64,000 nucleotides of DNA, from contig NZ_QXEV01000010.1 of assembly GCF_003550015.1 (NCBI RefSeq), positions 1-64,000 of the forward strand, written 5' to 3'. Below are positions 1-9,672 of this stretch, piece after piece; within the stretch, counting starts at the first letter, position 1, and every line of letters begins with the position of its first letter. The DNA is from Anaeroplasma bactoclasticum. GTDB taxonomy: Bacteria; Bacillota_I; Bacilli_A; Acholeplasmatales; Anaeroplasmataceae. The notes under the pieces were generated by a model that saw nothing but the letters and a program-made list of their open reading frames with translations, searched no databases and had not been told where the DNA came from. The translations under genes and the position numbers were made by a program.

Positions 1-198
1 ATGAAGGTAAATAAAGCCTATAATTGTGGCTTCACTGATGAAGAAATATATTCAGTAGCCAATACAAGACTAGGTTGGTATAGACAATGTGGTACAAAGA
101 TTGTTAACTATTTAATTAGTGCTGATTTACTTTCTAAGCCAAACAAAAAGAGGAATAGGCCGGGTTTGGTCAATCCTCTATTGTACTACCTAAAGTAG
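1..198 (+). CDS. Group II intron reverse transcriptase/maturase, C-terminal fragment
   Basis: Only the last 65 codons are in the window. The gene runs off the left edge, so the ATG at position 1 is probably an internal methionine. The stretch ANTRLGWYRQCGTKI resembles the conserved tail that follows the maturase domain of group II intron proteins (ANxRKGYWRxxxTxI type). The stop lies about 20 bases before a domain V hairpin, where an ORF carried in intron domain IV should end. Family members help the intron RNA fold and splice, and copy it into DNA during retrohoming. Whether the polymerase part is intact cannot be seen. No HNH endonuclease motif is present in this tail. Confidence 0.7.
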   Translation: MKVNKAYNCGFTDEEIYSVANTRLGWYRQCGTKIVNYLISADLLSKPNKKRNRPGLVNPLLYYLK

Positions 199-291
199 TT
201 TGTGAATAATATAAATGTAGCGCCGTATACGAGACCCGTATGTACGGTGCAACGGGAGGGGCAAAGAATTATTTTCTTTCCTCTACCCTAT
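1..291 (+). mobile_element. 3' part of a group II intron (ORF tail, domains V and VI)
   Basis: Domain V is the hairpin at 219-250: the lower stem GCGCCGTA pairs with TACGGTGC, there is a two-base bulge, and a short upper stem TACG/CGTA. Its catalytic triad is CGC. Domain VI follows at 252-291 as GGGAGGGGCAAAGAA paired with TTCTTTCCTCTACCCT, leaving a bulged A near the 3' end as the likely branch point. The predicted 3' splice site is after ...CCCTAT at about 291, an AY end as expected. The 5' half lies outside the window. Confidence 0.7.
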
Positions 292-401
292 TATTTCCAC
301 ACTATAAATGTAGTTTATAAATTTATAAAAAATGATAAATTTCATTTATGTAAAATTATTGAAAATAGGTTTGTTTTAACTAACATTTATCTCATTTTTA
401 C

Positions 402-430
402 TTTACAAATATACCCCTAAAGTATATAAT
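402..430 (+). promoter_or_regulatory. Promoter of the FakA-C-like gene
   Basis: TTTACA (402-407), 17-base spacer, TATAAT (425-430). It lies about 30 bases before the start codon at 462, and a good ribosome site GGAGG sits at 448-452. Confidence 0.6.
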
Positions 431-461
431 CTATATAACTAAATATAGGAGGTTATTGATT

Positions 462-773
462 ATGGTTAAGGAACATACAAGCTTAGTAGAGTTTAAATTT
501 GATACACAGCTTTTAATTGATATTGCGGATGGTGATATTGATGATGCTGAAGACTCTTTAAGAGAATTTATTTTAAATGAATTAGTAGGAGATTCACTTG
601 TAATTGCTGCAATTGAGGGTGAAGATAAATATGGTAACCCAGAAAATTTCATCAAGGTACATTTCCATACAAATGAACCATGGCTTTTATTAGCAAAGGG
701 ACAGGAAATGGGCGATATTTATGATATCGTTGTAGAAAATATGCAGCGTCAAGCAGATGGTTTAAAAGGATAA
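462..773 (+). CDS. Stand-alone FakA C-terminal-like (Dak phosphatase family) domain protein
   Basis: 103 aa. The ATG at 462 lies 9 bases after GGAGG; an upstream in-frame TTG at 456 is less likely. The protein starts with a beta strand plus an acidic helix (about residues 5-45), then GDSLVIAAIEG, then IKVHFHTNEPW (about 63-73) and a final DIVVENMQRQ. This order and the K-V-H-x-H-T-N-x-P motif match the C-terminal domain of FakA (DAK2-type fatty acid kinase), normally written LVKVHVHTNDPG...IKIENMREQ. FakA itself has an N-terminal kinase domain that is missing here. A role in fatty-acid-kinase biology is therefore only an inference; a free-standing binding or regulatory subunit is possible. 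A terminator follows directly, so it is monocistronic. Confidence 0.6.
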   Translation: MVKEHTSLVEFKFDTQLLIDIADGDIDDAEDSLREFILNELVGDSLVIAAIEGEDKYGNPENFIKVHFHTNEPWLLLAKGQEMGDIYDIVVENMQRQADGLKG

Positions 774-775
774 TA

Positions 776-797
776 AAATGCCAATTTGGCATTTTTT
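776..797 (+). terminator. Rho-independent terminator
   Basis: AAATGCC AATTT GGCATTT hairpin followed by a T run, directly after the stop of the preceding gene. Confidence 0.8.
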
Positions 798-807
798 CTT
801 TATAGAT

Positions 808-1221
808 ATGATTAAAAATATAATTAAAGATGTTGAATTCTTAAAGAAGCCTTCTTCTAATTTATCTAAGGATGATTTATTTATTGCGGAAGATTTAAAG
901 GATACACTCTCCTTCCATAGAAAGAACTGTGTAGGTATGGCAGCCAATATGATAGGATATTCTAAAAATATTATTATTTTCATTAATGAAAAGGAAGAAA
1001 TGGAAATAATGATTCATCCCGTTATATTAAAAAAAGAAGGGGAATATCAAACAGAAGAAGGATGTCTATCCTTAACTGGAGTAAGAAAATGTATAAGACA
1101 TAAGAAAATTAAAGTAGAATATATGACATTAGATTTTAAAAAGAGAATTAAGACTTATACAGGTTTTACTGCAGAAATCATTGAACATGAAATGGATCAC
1201 CTACAAGGAATTATAATATAA
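808..1221 (+). CDS. def: Peptide deformylase-like metalloprotein
   Basis: 137 aa. The ATG at 808 is preferred because an upstream in-frame ATG (778) lies inside the previous terminator hairpin; no clear ribosome site is visible. Peptide deformylase removes the formyl group from N-terminal methionine using a metal held by one Cys and two His. Motif 2 is EEGCLSL (Cys86) and motif 3 is HEMDH (127-131), both intact. Motif 1, usually GxGxAAxQ, reads GMAANM (43-48), so the usual Gln that polarises the substrate is Met. The protein ends just after motif 3, so it is shorter than E. coli-type enzymes (about 165-190 aa). Short deformylases of about 136 aa with this same motif 1 are common in Clostridia-like bacteria, so it may still be active. 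Confidence 0.8.
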   Translation: MIKNIIKDVEFLKKPSSNLSKDDLFIAEDLKDTLSFHRKNCVGMAANMIGYSKNIIIFINEKEEMEIMIHPVILKKEGEYQTEEGCLSLTGVRKCIRHKKIKVEYMTLDFKKRIKTYTGFTAEIIEHEMDHLQGIII

Positions 1222-1246
1222 AGCCAATTCGTTTGGCTTTTTATTT
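1220..1246 (+). terminator. Rho-independent terminator after the deformylase gene
   Basis: AAAGCCAA TTCGT TTGGCTTT hairpin followed by TTATTTT, starting at the stop codon. Confidence 0.8.
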
Positions 1247-1259
1247 TATAAAAATAACA

Positions 1260-1288
1260 TTGTTTGTTTTTGATTTATCGGTTATAAT
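1260..1288 (+). promoter_or_regulatory. Promoter of the cytidylate-kinase-like gene
   Basis: TTGTTT (1260-1265), 17 bases, TATAAT (1283-1288), about 30 bases before the ATG at 1317. Confidence 0.5.
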
Positions 1289-1316
1289 TATATTAATAAA
1301 GGACGGTGAACTGAAT

Positions 1317-1907
1317 ATGAAATATGTTATTACAATTGGCCGTGAATACGGTAGTGGTGGTAGATTTATTGGTAGATTAGTTGCTGAAAAGCTTGGCATT
1401 CCTTTTTATGATAATGAGCTTTTAATTTAGGCAGCTAAAAATAGTGGGTTATCCCCATCTATTTTTGAAAGCTATGATGAGAAGCAGGATGGCTTTTTAG
1501 GCGGAGGCTTAGGTATGTATTCTTATGATATGACCTTGTCTCAAAAGGTTTTCTTAGCTCAGTTTGACGCAATCAAAAAGATTGCATCTGAAGAGTCCTG
1601 TGTTATTGTAGGAAGATGTGCGGATTATGTATTAAGAGATAATCCAAATGTTGTAAATGTTTTTATTTGTGCGCCTATGGAAGATAAGATTAAGCGTGTA
1701 ATAGACTATTATGGCATTAAGCCTGAAAAGGCAGCTTCCTATATTGTAAAAAAAGATAAGAAGAGAAAGGGCTACTACAATTTCTATACAGATATGGATT
1801 GGGGCAAGGCTTCCAATTATGATTTGTGCATCAATTCTAGAATTGGTATAGAGGGTTGTGTAGATACAATTGTTGATTACACCAAGCGAAGATTCAATCT
1901 TGAATAG
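1317..1907 (+). pseudogene. Cytidylate kinase-like protein interrupted by one in-frame TAG
   Basis: The reading frame from ATG 1317 gives MKYVITIGREYGSGG, the P-loop start of the cytidylate-kinase-like (AAA_26) family. It continues to FYDNELLI and then meets TAG at 1428-1430. The same frame runs on without a break through AAKNSGLSPSIFESYDEK to the stop at 1905-1907. Without the TAG the product would be 196 aa, the usual family length. Intact relatives read roughly ELI-x-AAKxSG here, so only one residue is lost; a CAG (Gln) to TAG change would explain it. The family is related to CMP kinase but is often of unknown substrate. It may be a fresh pseudogene, a read-through gene or a sequence error. 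The remaining frame shows no other damage. Confidence 0.75.
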
Positions 1908-2973
1908 GGAAAAAAGGCTCGCCTTAAGGGTTGTTTCTGAATATTATGATTTTTCTAGTACTAAATCCGTAGAAATATTATGCTCCTATGAGAATAATGA
2001 TTTTGCTAAAATCCTTATGGAGCTTTTAGTAAAAAGTGGTGTAAGGAATATTTTTATTACATATACGAATGGCATAATGTGTGAGGAGATAAATAATGGA
2101 TATAGGAAATATTTAGATGATAGAATTTCCTTTTATAAGGAAAGAATATCAGAAGAATTCATCCGGATCACCATTTTATCTCCTTTTCCTTTACCAGTGG
2201 TAATTACAGATGAAATCAGTGAATATCAGAAGCATTTAAGTGAGCTTTCCTTCTTAAATGATTATTTAATTGAATCTCCAAGGATAATGATTGTGAAGCC
2301 AAATCAGCTTTGGGCAAGAAAACTAGGATTAACATTAGAAGAGTTATGGGATAAGGTAGATTCTTTTTATGATTCCTTAGATTCTTATGATTCAATTAAA
2401 GAAAAACTGAATAATTATCAAATAAATAAAATACATTTTAAAAGTGATGAAGGAACCGATTGTATATTTGAACTTACACCAAATTTTAAATGGATTGGTA
2501 AAAAAATTAGTTGGAATGGCCATACATTTCAAGCAAATGCGCCTTCCTTAGAAATATTTACTGCTCCAAAGAAGTTTAGTGGGGAAGGGAAAATAGTATT
2601 TACTAAACCACTTTGCTATCACGGGAAAATCATTAATGATATGGAAATTCAATTGCATAATGGTAAAGTTATCGATAATAAGAATTTAGATTCAATTATT
2701 TCTTTGGATTCAAATCTTTCTTATATAGGAGAGGTTGCCTTATGCCCATATAAAGAAGGATTTTATTATTCTACAATACTAGATGAAAATTCAGGATGCC
2801 ATATCGCACTTGGGAATGCATATCCATATGGAATAGAGAATAAGAACTTGATTAATCAATGCCCATATCATATAGATTTAGTCTTTGGTTCTGATTCTTT
2901 AGCTGTTGATGGTATTAAAGAAGATGGAAGTGTTATTCCTATTATGAGGGATGGTAAGCTATGTACACTGTAG
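1870..2973 (+). CDS. M29-family aminopeptidase (thermophilic metalloprotease family)
   Basis: About 367 aa if begun at TTG 1870; TTG 1900 is also possible, and no strong ribosome site decides. It overlaps the end of the preceding kinase-like frame, suggesting coupling. M29 enzymes are cytoplasmic dimeric aminopeptidases with two metal ions. Expected ligands are visible: Glu in APSLEIFTAP (about 228), Glu288 in GEVAL, His311 in HIALGNAYP, and His334/Asp336 in HIDLVFGSDS. KPNQLWARKLGLTLEELWDKV is a typical M29 stretch. Usual length is about 410 aa; here the first strand of the N-terminal domain seems missing or weakly defined, consistent with an uncertain start. Confidence 0.8.
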   Translation: MLITPSEDSILNREKRLALRVVSEYYDFSSTKSVEILCSYENNDFAKILMELLVKSGVRNIFITYTNGIMCEEINNGYRKYLDDRISFYKERISEEFIRITILSPFPLPVVITDEISEYQKHLSELSFLNDYLIESPRIMIVKPNQLWARKLGLTLEELWDKVDSFYDSLDSYDSIKEKLNNYQINKIHFKSDEGTDCIFELTPNFKWIGKKISWNGHTFQANAPSLEIFTAPKKFSGEGKIVFTKPLCYHGKIINDMEIQLHNGKVIDNKNLDSIISLDSNLSYIGEVALCPYKEGFYYSTILDENSGCHIALGNAYPYGIENKNLINQCPYHIDLVFGSDSLAVDGIKEDGSVIPIMRDGKLCTL

Positions 2974-3287
2974 ATATACATAAATATAAGGAAACTGTAG
3001 ATGCTGCCCTTTATGAATTGAAAGAAGCAATTCCCTTTGGAAAAAGAGAAAAGGACCATGTCCTAAAGGTGATTACAGGGTATGGGTCTAAGGGTGGTAC
3101 CCATAAGATAAAAACTGCAGTTTTGGCTTACCTAGAAGAAAAAATAGGTCATGGTATAAAGGATTATATTAGTGGTGATGATTTATTAAATCATACGGAA
3201 AAATATTTTCGTTTTAAGTATTTAGGATTAATACCTCAAGAAGAAAAGATGTATCCAAATAAGGGTTGTATCTATATAATTGTCTAA
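2961..3287 (+). CDS. Smr domain protein
   Basis: 108 aa, overlapping the end of the M29 peptidase gene by 13 bases, so translation is probably coupled. HVLKVITGYGSKGGTHKIK (about 35-53) matches the core of the Smr (small MutS-related) domain, where a TGxGxxG loop follows a strand. The usual upstream LDLHG motif is replaced by VDIHKY at residues 4-9. Smr domains act as nucleases on RNA or DNA, or as nucleic acid binders. The function here is unknown. Confidence 0.65.
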   Translation: MYTVDIHKYKETVDAALYELKEAIPFGKREKDHVLKVITGYGSKGGTHKIKTAVLAYLEEKIGHGIKDYISGDDLLNHTEKYFRFKYLGLIPQEEKMYPNKGCIYIIV

Positions 3288-3305
3288 AAATATGGACAAA
3301 AAAAT

Positions 3306-3319
3306 AAAAAACGTTTTCA
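3306..3319. promoter_or_regulatory. AAAACGTTTT palindrome (cre/LacI-type-like)
   Basis: AAAAAACGTTTTCA just after the Smr gene. The right half fits a catabolite-response (cre) element and the left half lacks the TG. A related perfect palindrome TAAAACGTTTTA occurs at 25259-25270. This is a candidate operator only. Confidence 0.25.
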
Positions 3320-3387
3320 AAAAAGCGAATATTATTTATGCTATTTGTGTTATTATTTGATTTAAAAAATATAATTTCATATAATAA

Positions 3388-3402
3388 CGTTTTCTCAAAA
3401 TT
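3388..3402. promoter_or_regulatory. CodY-like box upstream of the ilv-leu operon
   Basis: CGTTTTCTCAAAATT matches the CodY consensus AATTTTCWGAAAATT at 12 of 15 positions. It is about 60 bases upstream of the operon's -35 element. CodY commonly represses BCAA genes in low-GC Bacillota. No CodY gene is in the window, so this is an inference. Confidence 0.35.
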
Positions 3403-3460
3403 TAATTTATGAAAAATATTATTTTCACAAAATGTAGTTCGTTTTGAGGCTCAAATCGGT

Positions 3461-3488
3461 TTGACAAAGTATTTTAAAATGTTATAAT
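3461..3488 (+). promoter_or_regulatory. Main promoter of the ilv-leu operon
   Basis: TTGACA (3461-3466), 16 bases, TATAAT (3483-3488): near-consensus. The leader from the expected start (about 3496) to ilvN is only about 60 bases, too short for a T-box riboswitch. Confidence 0.75.
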
Positions 3489-3554
3489 AAAACCATAATT
3501 CAAATTTGACTGCTTATATATTTATAATATATAGTGTCGGAAAGGATGGACATA

Positions 3555-4052
3555 GTGGCTAGACACACATTATCTGTACTTGTTAACAATCATATGGGTG
3601 TGCTATCTAGAGTATCAGGCTTATTCTCAAGAAGAGGATATAATATTGAAAGCTTATCTGTAGGTAAATCAGAAGATCCAAACGTCTCTAGAATGACAAT
3701 CGTGGTTGAGTGTGAGGATGACGTGTACATGCAGATTAAGAATCAGCTAGCAAAATTAATGGATGTCATTAAGATTGCTGAATTTGAAGAAGAGCATTCT
3801 GTTAAAAGAGAGCTTGCTTTAATTAAGATTGATGCAATCAATGGTACAAGAAGTCAAATCATGGAAATAGCGAATATCTTCCGTGCACATATTATTGATG
3901 TTACAAACAGTACTATTATCCTAGAAATTACAGGTGATCAAAATAAGGTATCAGCTATTATTTCTATGCTTGATGAGTTCGGCATCAAAGAAGTAATCCG
4001 AACCGGAGTATCAGCTATCGCCCGTGGAGATAGCGAATTAAAAAATTATTAA
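3555..4052 (+). CDS. ilvN: Acetolactate synthase small (regulatory) subunit
   Basis: 165 aa. GTG 3555 is chosen because AAAGGA (3542-3547) is correctly spaced and it gives MARHTLSVLVNNHMGVLSR, the standard IlvN start; GTG 3534 and ATG 3546 are in frame but poorly placed. IlvN activates the catalytic subunit IlvB and confers valine feedback through its N-terminal ACT domain (about 1-75, with SGLFSRRGYNIESL). A second C-terminal ACT-like domain follows (about 80-160). It is the first gene of the operon, about 7.3 kb from its partner ilvB at the other end; usually the two are adjacent. Confidence 0.9.
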   Translation: MARHTLSVLVNNHMGVLSRVSGLFSRRGYNIESLSVGKSEDPNVSRMTIVVECEDDVYMQIKNQLAKLMDVIKIAEFEEEHSVKRELALIKIDAINGTRSQIMEIANIFRAHIIDVTNSTIILEITGDQNKVSAIISMLDEFGIKEVIRTGVSAIARGDSELKNY

Positions 4053-4072
4053 TATATAGAAAGAGGGATTAG

Positions 4073-5101
<1,029 letters not shown>

Positions 5102-5133
5102 TTTTAAGATTAATATAGTTTTTGAAAAATTAT

Positions 5134-5155
5134 GGAAGTGGCTTAAGCTACTTCC
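5134..5155 (+). terminator. Hairpin between ilvC and cimA (weak terminator or processing site)
   Basis: GGAAGTGGC TTAA GCTACTTCC, a 9-bp stem with one G-U pair, followed by TAATTTT. It probably lowers read-through or stabilises the upstream RNA rather than stopping transcription fully, because the operon continues. Confidence 0.5.
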
Positions 5156-5186
5156 TAATTTTCACATTTAAAAGGGGGTGAATTTC

Positions 5187-6758
5187 TTGCGTGCCAAGAT
5201 ATTCGATTCAACCTTAAGAGATGGAGCACAAGCAGAAGGAATCAGCTTTTTAGTTGGAGATAAGATTAAAATCGCTAAGGCATTAGATGAATTAGGAGTT
5301 GATTTTATTGAAGCTGGTAATCCTGGTTCTAACCAAAAGGATATGGAATTTTTCCATGTTGCTAAAGGATTAACATTTAAGCATTCTAAGCTTGTCGCAT
5401 TTGGAAGTACAAGAAGATGTAATGGAGAAGCATCAAGTGATGCTAATCTTTTAGCCTTACTTGAGGCAGGGACAGATTATGTATGTATCTTCGGTAAATC
5501 CTGGGATTTCCATGTAACACAAATTATTAATACAACATTAGAAGAAAACTTATTAATGATTAAGGATTCTATCAGATTCTTAATTTCTAAGGGGAAGCAT
5601 GTATTCTTTGATGCAGAGCATTTCTTTGATGGATATAAATCCAATAAAGAATATGCAATCAAGGCTTTACAGGCTGCAGAAGAGGCTGGTGCCGAATGCT
5701 TAGTACTTTGTGATACAAATGGTGGAACCTTCCCAGATGAGATGGTTGAAATTATAAAAGATGTAAAGAAAAACGTTCATACAGAGCTTGGTATTCATGC
5801 TCATAATGATTCTGGAATGGCAATATCCTTATCTGTCCTAGCTGTATTAAATGGTGTAACACAGGTTCAGGGTACATTCTTAGGCTATGGTGAAAGATGT
5901 GGCAATGCGAATCTTTCAGCTATTATTGCAAATCTAGAATTAAAAAGAAATGTGAAATGCTTACCAGATGGAAATATCAAGGATTTAACGAATACTGCTA
6001 GAGTAGTAGCAGAAATATCTAATTTTAAGCTTTTATCTACATTACCATATGTTGGTGAAACTGCATTTGCACATAAGGCTGGTATGCATGTGGATGGAGT
6101 ATTCAAAAATTCAAAATCCTTTGAGCATATTTCTCCAGATTTAGTTGGTAATGAACGTAAGTTTCTAATTAGCGAGGTTGCAGGTAAAGCAACCGTCTTA
6201 GCTAAAATAGAAAAGATTTATCCAAACGTTGAAAAAAATGATCCAAGATTATCTATGATTATTCAAAGAATCAAGGATTTAGAATATTTAGGATATCAAT
6301 TTGAAGGTGCAGATGCATCCTTCGAATTAATTGTCCATAAAACCTTTGGTGCCTTTAAGCCTTTCTTTGAGGTATTAGACTTCAAGACAATAGGTGAAGG
6401 TCCATCCAAAGCAAATCTTCATTCCTCTGCAGCAATCATTAAGGTTTCTGTTGAAGGAATAGAAGAAATTACAGCTGCCAATGGCGATGGCCCAGTGGAT
6501 GCTTTAAACGAAGCATTAAGAAAGGCTATCGGTAGATTCTATCCAATTTTAAATATGGTTCACTTATCTGATTATAAGGTTCGTATTTTAGATGGTAAGG
6601 AATCTGCAACTGCAGCCAAAACAAGAGTATTAATTGAATCTACAGACGGAGCATCCACATGGTCTACTGTAGGTGTATCTAAGGATATTATTGAAGCTTC
6701 ATTTAAAGCTTTAATTGATTCTATCGAATATAAGTTGTTTAAGGAGAATAATAAATAA
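5187..6758 (+). CDS. cimA: (R)-citramalate synthase
   Basis: 523 aa. TTG 5187 is preferred over GTG 5178 because AAAGGGGG (5171-5178) lies 8 bases before it. The enzyme condenses pyruvate with acetyl-CoA to citramalate, the threonine-independent entry to isoleucine. The N-terminal DRE-TIM barrel begins [15 protein letters not shown] and continues with [15 protein letters not shown], which fits CimA rather than Leu[12 protein letters not shown] carries metal-ligand histidines. The C-terminal third forms the LeuA-type allosteric dimer domain. It lies just upstream of leuCDB, whose products also process citramalate. The true leuA is the separate minus-strand gene at 13114-14772. The assignment rests on motif and length; substrate preference is untested. 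Confidence 0.88.
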   Translation: MRAKIFDSTLRDGAQAEGISFLVGDKIKIAKALDELGVDFIEAGNPGSNQKDMEFFHVAKGLTFKHSKLVAFGSTRRCNGEASSDANLLALLEAGTDYVCIFGKSWDFHVTQIINTTLEENLLMIKDSIRFLISKGKHVFFDAEHFFDGYKSNKEYAIKALQAAEEAGAECLVLCDTNGGTFPDEMVEIIKDVKKNVHTELGIHAHNDSGMAISLSVLAVLNGVTQVQGTFLGYGERCGNANLSAIIANLELKRNVKCLPDGNIKDLTNTARVVAEISNFKLLSTLPYVGETAFAHKAGMHVDGVFKNSKSFEHISPDLVGNERKFLISEVAGKATVLAKIEKIYPNVEKNDPRLSMIIQRIKDLEYLGYQFEGADASFELIVHKTFGAFKPFFEVLDFKTIGEGPSKANLHSSAAIIKVSVEGIEEITAANGDGPVDALNEALRKAIGRFYPILNMVHLSDYKVRILDGKESATAAKTRVLIESTDGASTWSTVGVSKDIIEASFKALIDSIEYKLFKENNK

Positions 6759-6759
6759 T

Positions 6760-8025
6760 ATGGGAATGACAATGACACAAAAAATCCTTGCAGCTCATGC
6801 AGGATTAAAGGAAGTTACTGCCGGACAGCTAATTACTTGTAAGCTTGATTTAGTTCATGGTAATGATATTACTACACCTGTGGCAGTAAATGTATTTAAG
6901 AATATTGGAGTTGATCATGTATTTGATAAGAACAAGGTTTCTATCGTACCTGACCACTTTGTACCTAATAAGGATATTAAGAGTGCTGAGCAGTGTAAAT
7001 ATATCCGTGAATTTGCTCATAAGATGGGTATTGTAAACTTCTTTGAGGTTGGTCAGATGGGTATTGAGCATGCCTTACTTCCTGAAAAGGGCTTAGTAGT
7101 TGCAGGAGATGTAGTTATCGGTGCTGACTCTCATACATGTACATATGGTGCACTAGGTGCATTTTCTACAGGCGTTGGTTCAACAGATATGGCTTGTGGT
7201 ATGGCAACTGGTGAGGCATGGTTTAAGGTACCTGCAGCATTAAAGTTTAATTTAACAGGAAAATTACAAAAGAATGTATCTGGTAAGGATGTAATTTTAC
7301 ATATTATCGGTATGATCGGTGTAGATGGAGCTTTATATAAGTCTATGGAATTCTCTGGCGAAGGCTTAAAGAATTTAAGTATGGACTCTCGTTTATGTAT
7401 GGCAAATATGGCAATTGAAGCTGGTGCTAAGAATGGAATATTCGCTGTAGATGAGGTTACACTTGATTATATTAAGAAGCATTCAAAGAAGACTCCAGTA
7501 GTATATGAGGCTGATCCTGATGCAGTATATGATGCAGTTTATGATATTGATTTATCAAAGATTCGTCCTACAGTTGCATTCCCTCATTTACCAGAAAATA
7601 CAAAGACTGTTGATGAGATTGGTCCTAAGGATGTAAAGATTGACCAGGTAGTTATTGGTTCTTGTACAAATGGTAGAATGGAAGATTTAAGAATTGCTCA
7701 TGAAATTTTAAAGGGCAAGAAGGTTGACCCTAATACACGTGTCATTATTATTCCTGGTACTCAAAAGATTTATCTTGAAGCTATCGCTGAAGGCATTATT
7801 CAGGATTTAGTAGAAGCAGGATGTGCAGTATCTACTCCAACATGTGGACCATGTCTTGGTGGATATATGGGTATCTTAGCTGCTGGTGAAAGATGTGTAT
7901 CTACAACAAACCGTAACTTCGTTGGTCGTATGGGACATGTAGATTCTGAGGTTTACTTAGCATCTCCAGCTACAGCAGCTGCAAGTGCATTAACAGGATA
8001 TATCACAAATCCTGATTTGGTCTAG
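6760..8025 (+). CDS. leuC: 3-isopropylmalate/citramalate dehydratase, large subunit
   Basis: 421 aa, starting one base after the cimA stop (TAA at 6756-6758); ATGs at 6766 and 6772 are alternatives. With LeuD it isomerises isopropylmalate, and probably citramalate for the cimA route, using a [4Fe-4S] cluster. Cluster cysteines lie in [13 protein letters not shown] and [32 protein letters not shown] is the typical aconitase-family signature. The length of about 420 aa fits the short LeuC/HacA type rather than the 465-aa E. coli type. Confidence 0.95.
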   Translation: MGMTMTQKILAAHAGLKEVTAGQLITCKLDLVHGNDITTPVAVNVFKNIGVDHVFDKNKVSIVPDHFVPNKDIKSAEQCKYIREFAHKMGIVNFFEVGQMGIEHALLPEKGLVVAGDVVIGADSHTCTYGALGAFSTGVGSTDMACGMATGEAWFKVPAALKFNLTGKLQKNVSGKDVILHIIGMIGVDGALYKSMEFSGEGLKNLSMDSRLCMANMAIEAGAKNGIFAVDEVTLDYIKKHSKKTPVVYEADPDAVYDAVYDIDLSKIRPTVAFPHLPENTKTVDEIGPKDVKIDQVVIGSCTNGRMEDLRIAHEILKGKKVDPNTRVIIIPGTQKIYLEAIAEGIIQDLVEAGCAVSTPTCGPCLGGYMGILAAGERCVSTTNRNFVGRMGHVDSEVYLASPATAAASALTGYITNPDLV

Positions 8026-8034
8026 GAGGTTATT

Positions 8035-8547
8035 ATGAACGCTAAAGGTAGAGCATTTTGTTATGGTGCGGATATTGATACAGATGTAATCATTCCAGCA
8101 CGTTATTTAAATACATCAGATCCAAAGGAATTAGCTGTACACTGTATGGAAGATTCTAAGCAGGATATTAATGCTGGTTTACCAGTATTCTCTAAAAGAG
8201 TTAAGGATGGAGATATCATCGTAGCACAAAAGAATTTTGGTTGTGGTTCATCTCGTGAGCATGCTCCAATCGCAATTAAGGCTTGTGGAGTATCTTGTGT
8301 TATCGCTAAGAGCTTTGCTCGTATTTTCTATCGTAATTCTATTAACATTGGTCTTCCAATTTTAGAGTGCCCTGAGGCAGTTGATGGAATTGGTGAGGGT
8401 GATACTGTATCTGTTAACTTTGATACAGGAGTTATCACAAACGAAACAACAGGTAAATCCTTCCAAGGTCAGCCATTCCCAGAATTTATGCAAAATATTA
8501 TTAAGGCTGGCGGATTAGTGAATAAGATTAAAGGAGAAAATAAGTAA
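8035..8547 (+). CDS. leuD: 3-isopropylmalate/citramalate dehydratase, small subunit
   Basis: 170 aa, 9 bases after leuC with TAGGAGG covering the leuC stop. It is the swivel domain of the dehydratase. [15 protein letters not shown] (about 10-24) and [12 protein letters not shown] (about 63-74) are the hallmark motifs that close over the substrate. The short length matches the LeuD/HacB type that pairs with the short LeuC next to it. Confidence 0.96.
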   Translation: MNAKGRAFCYGADIDTDVIIPARYLNTSDPKELAVHCMEDSKQDINAGLPVFSKRVKDGDIIVAQKNFGCGSSREHAPIAIKACGVSCVIAKSFARIFYRNSINIGLPILECPEAVDGIGEGDTVSVNFDTGVITNETTGKSFQGQPFPEFMQNIIKAGGLVNKIKGENK

Positions 8548-8549
8548 TT

Positions 8550-9647
8550 ATGGCAACATTTAAGATTGTAACATTACCAGGTGATGGTATTGGTCCAGAT
8601 ATTGTAAGAGAAGCAGTTAAGGTTATGAACCGTGTTGGTGAGATTTATGGTCATACCTTCGAAATCACTGAAAAGAGAATGGGTGGTATCGCTATTGATA
8701 TGGATGGTACATCCCTACCTCAGGATACTATCGATGCAGCACTTGCATCCGATGCAGTATTACTTGGTGCAGTAGGTGGACCAAAGTGGGATCATTTAAC
8801 TAATGGAGACCGTCCTGAAAAGGGATTGCTTGGTATTCGTGGAGCTTTAAAGCTTTATGCAAATTTAAGACCAGCTGTATTATATAAGCAATTGCAGCAT
8901 ACATCTCCACTTAAGCCTGAAATCATTGGTGAGGGCTTAGATATCTTAGTTGTAAGAGAATTAACTGGTGGTATGTATTTTGGTGAGAAGGCAAATTCTC
9001 CTGCATTTAATCCTGAAAAGCCTGATTGCTGGGCATCTGATTTAGAGAAGTATTCTGTATTTGAAATTGAAAGAATTTTAAGAACAGGATTTGAAGCAGC
9101 AAGAAAAAGACAGAAGAAGCTATGCTGTGTACATAAGGCAAACGTACTTGAATCTTCAAGATTATGGAGAGCAGTATTTGAAAGAGTAAAGAATGAGTAT
9201 CCTGATATTGAAACTAGTGAAATGTATGTAGATAATTGTGCAATGCAGCTAGTTCGTAACCCAAGACAGTTTGATGTAATTGTTACATCTAATATCTTTG
9301 GTGATATCTTAACCGATGAGGCTAGCCAGGTTGCCGGATCTATTGGTATGCTTGCAAGTGCATCCTTAGGTGCAGGTAAGTTAGGTCTTTATGAACCAAT
9401 TCATGGTTCTGCACCAGATATTGCTGGTAAGAATTTAGCAAATCCACTTGCAACAATTCTTTCTGTTCCAATGCTATTTAGATATTCCTTAGGTTTAACT
9501 AAGGAAGCAGAGGCTATTGAGGCTGCAGTTAACGCTGTACTTGATGCTGGATGGAGAACTGGAGATATTAAATCTAAGGATACTCCAGCAAATAAGATTG
9601 TTGGAACAAAGGAAATGGGCGACTTAGTTGTTGCTGCAATTAAGTAA
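8550..9647 (+). CDS. leuB: 3-isopropylmalate dehydrogenase
   Basis: 365 aa, two bases after leuD, so tightly coupled. It oxidises and decarboxylates 3-isopropylmalate to 2-oxoisocaproate with NAD+, and in a citramalate route also 3-methylmalate to 2-oxobutyrate. Visible motifs are LPGDGIGPDI at the N-terminus, GGPKWDH, the substrate-binding VRELTGGMYFG, and FGDILTDEASQVAGSIGML with the Mg2+-binding Asp pair. Length is standard. Confidence 0.97.
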   Translation: MATFKIVTLPGDGIGPDIVREAVKVMNRVGEIYGHTFEITEKRMGGIAIDMDGTSLPQDTIDAALASDAVLLGAVGGPKWDHLTNGDRPEKGLLGIRGALKLYANLRPAVLYKQLQHTSPLKPEIIGEGLDILVVRELTGGMYFGEKANSPAFNPEKPDCWASDLEKYSVFEIERILRTGFEAARKRQKKLCCVHKANVLESSRLWRAVFERVKNEYPDIETSEMYVDNCAMQLVRNPRQFDVIVTSNIFGDILTDEASQVAGSIGMLASASLGAGKLGLYEPIHGSAPDIAGKNLANPLATILSVPMLFRYSLGLTKEAEAIEAAVNAVLDAGWRTGDIKSKDTPANKIVGTKEMGDLVVAAIK

Positions 9648-9672
9648 TTTAAATTAGAAAAGGGGTGCCATC

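Noticed and set aside
202-420. Possible 72-aa ORF after the maturase
   Set aside because: It runs through domains V and VI and the downstream promoter; no ribosome site and no recognisable protein.
1428-1430. TAG read as an amino acid throughout the organism
   Set aside because: TAG ends ilvC, leuC and other intact genes at normal lengths, so this stop is local.
3288-3554. T-box riboswitch before the ilv-leu operon
   Set aside because: The promoter at 3461-3488 leaves a leader of only about 60 bases, with no AGGGTGG-like T-box sequence or specifier stem.
5187-6758. cimA as a second 2-isopropylmalate synthase
   Set aside because: The DGAQAEG and EAGNPGSN motifs and the length fit citramalate synthase, and a clear leuA exists at 13114-14772.
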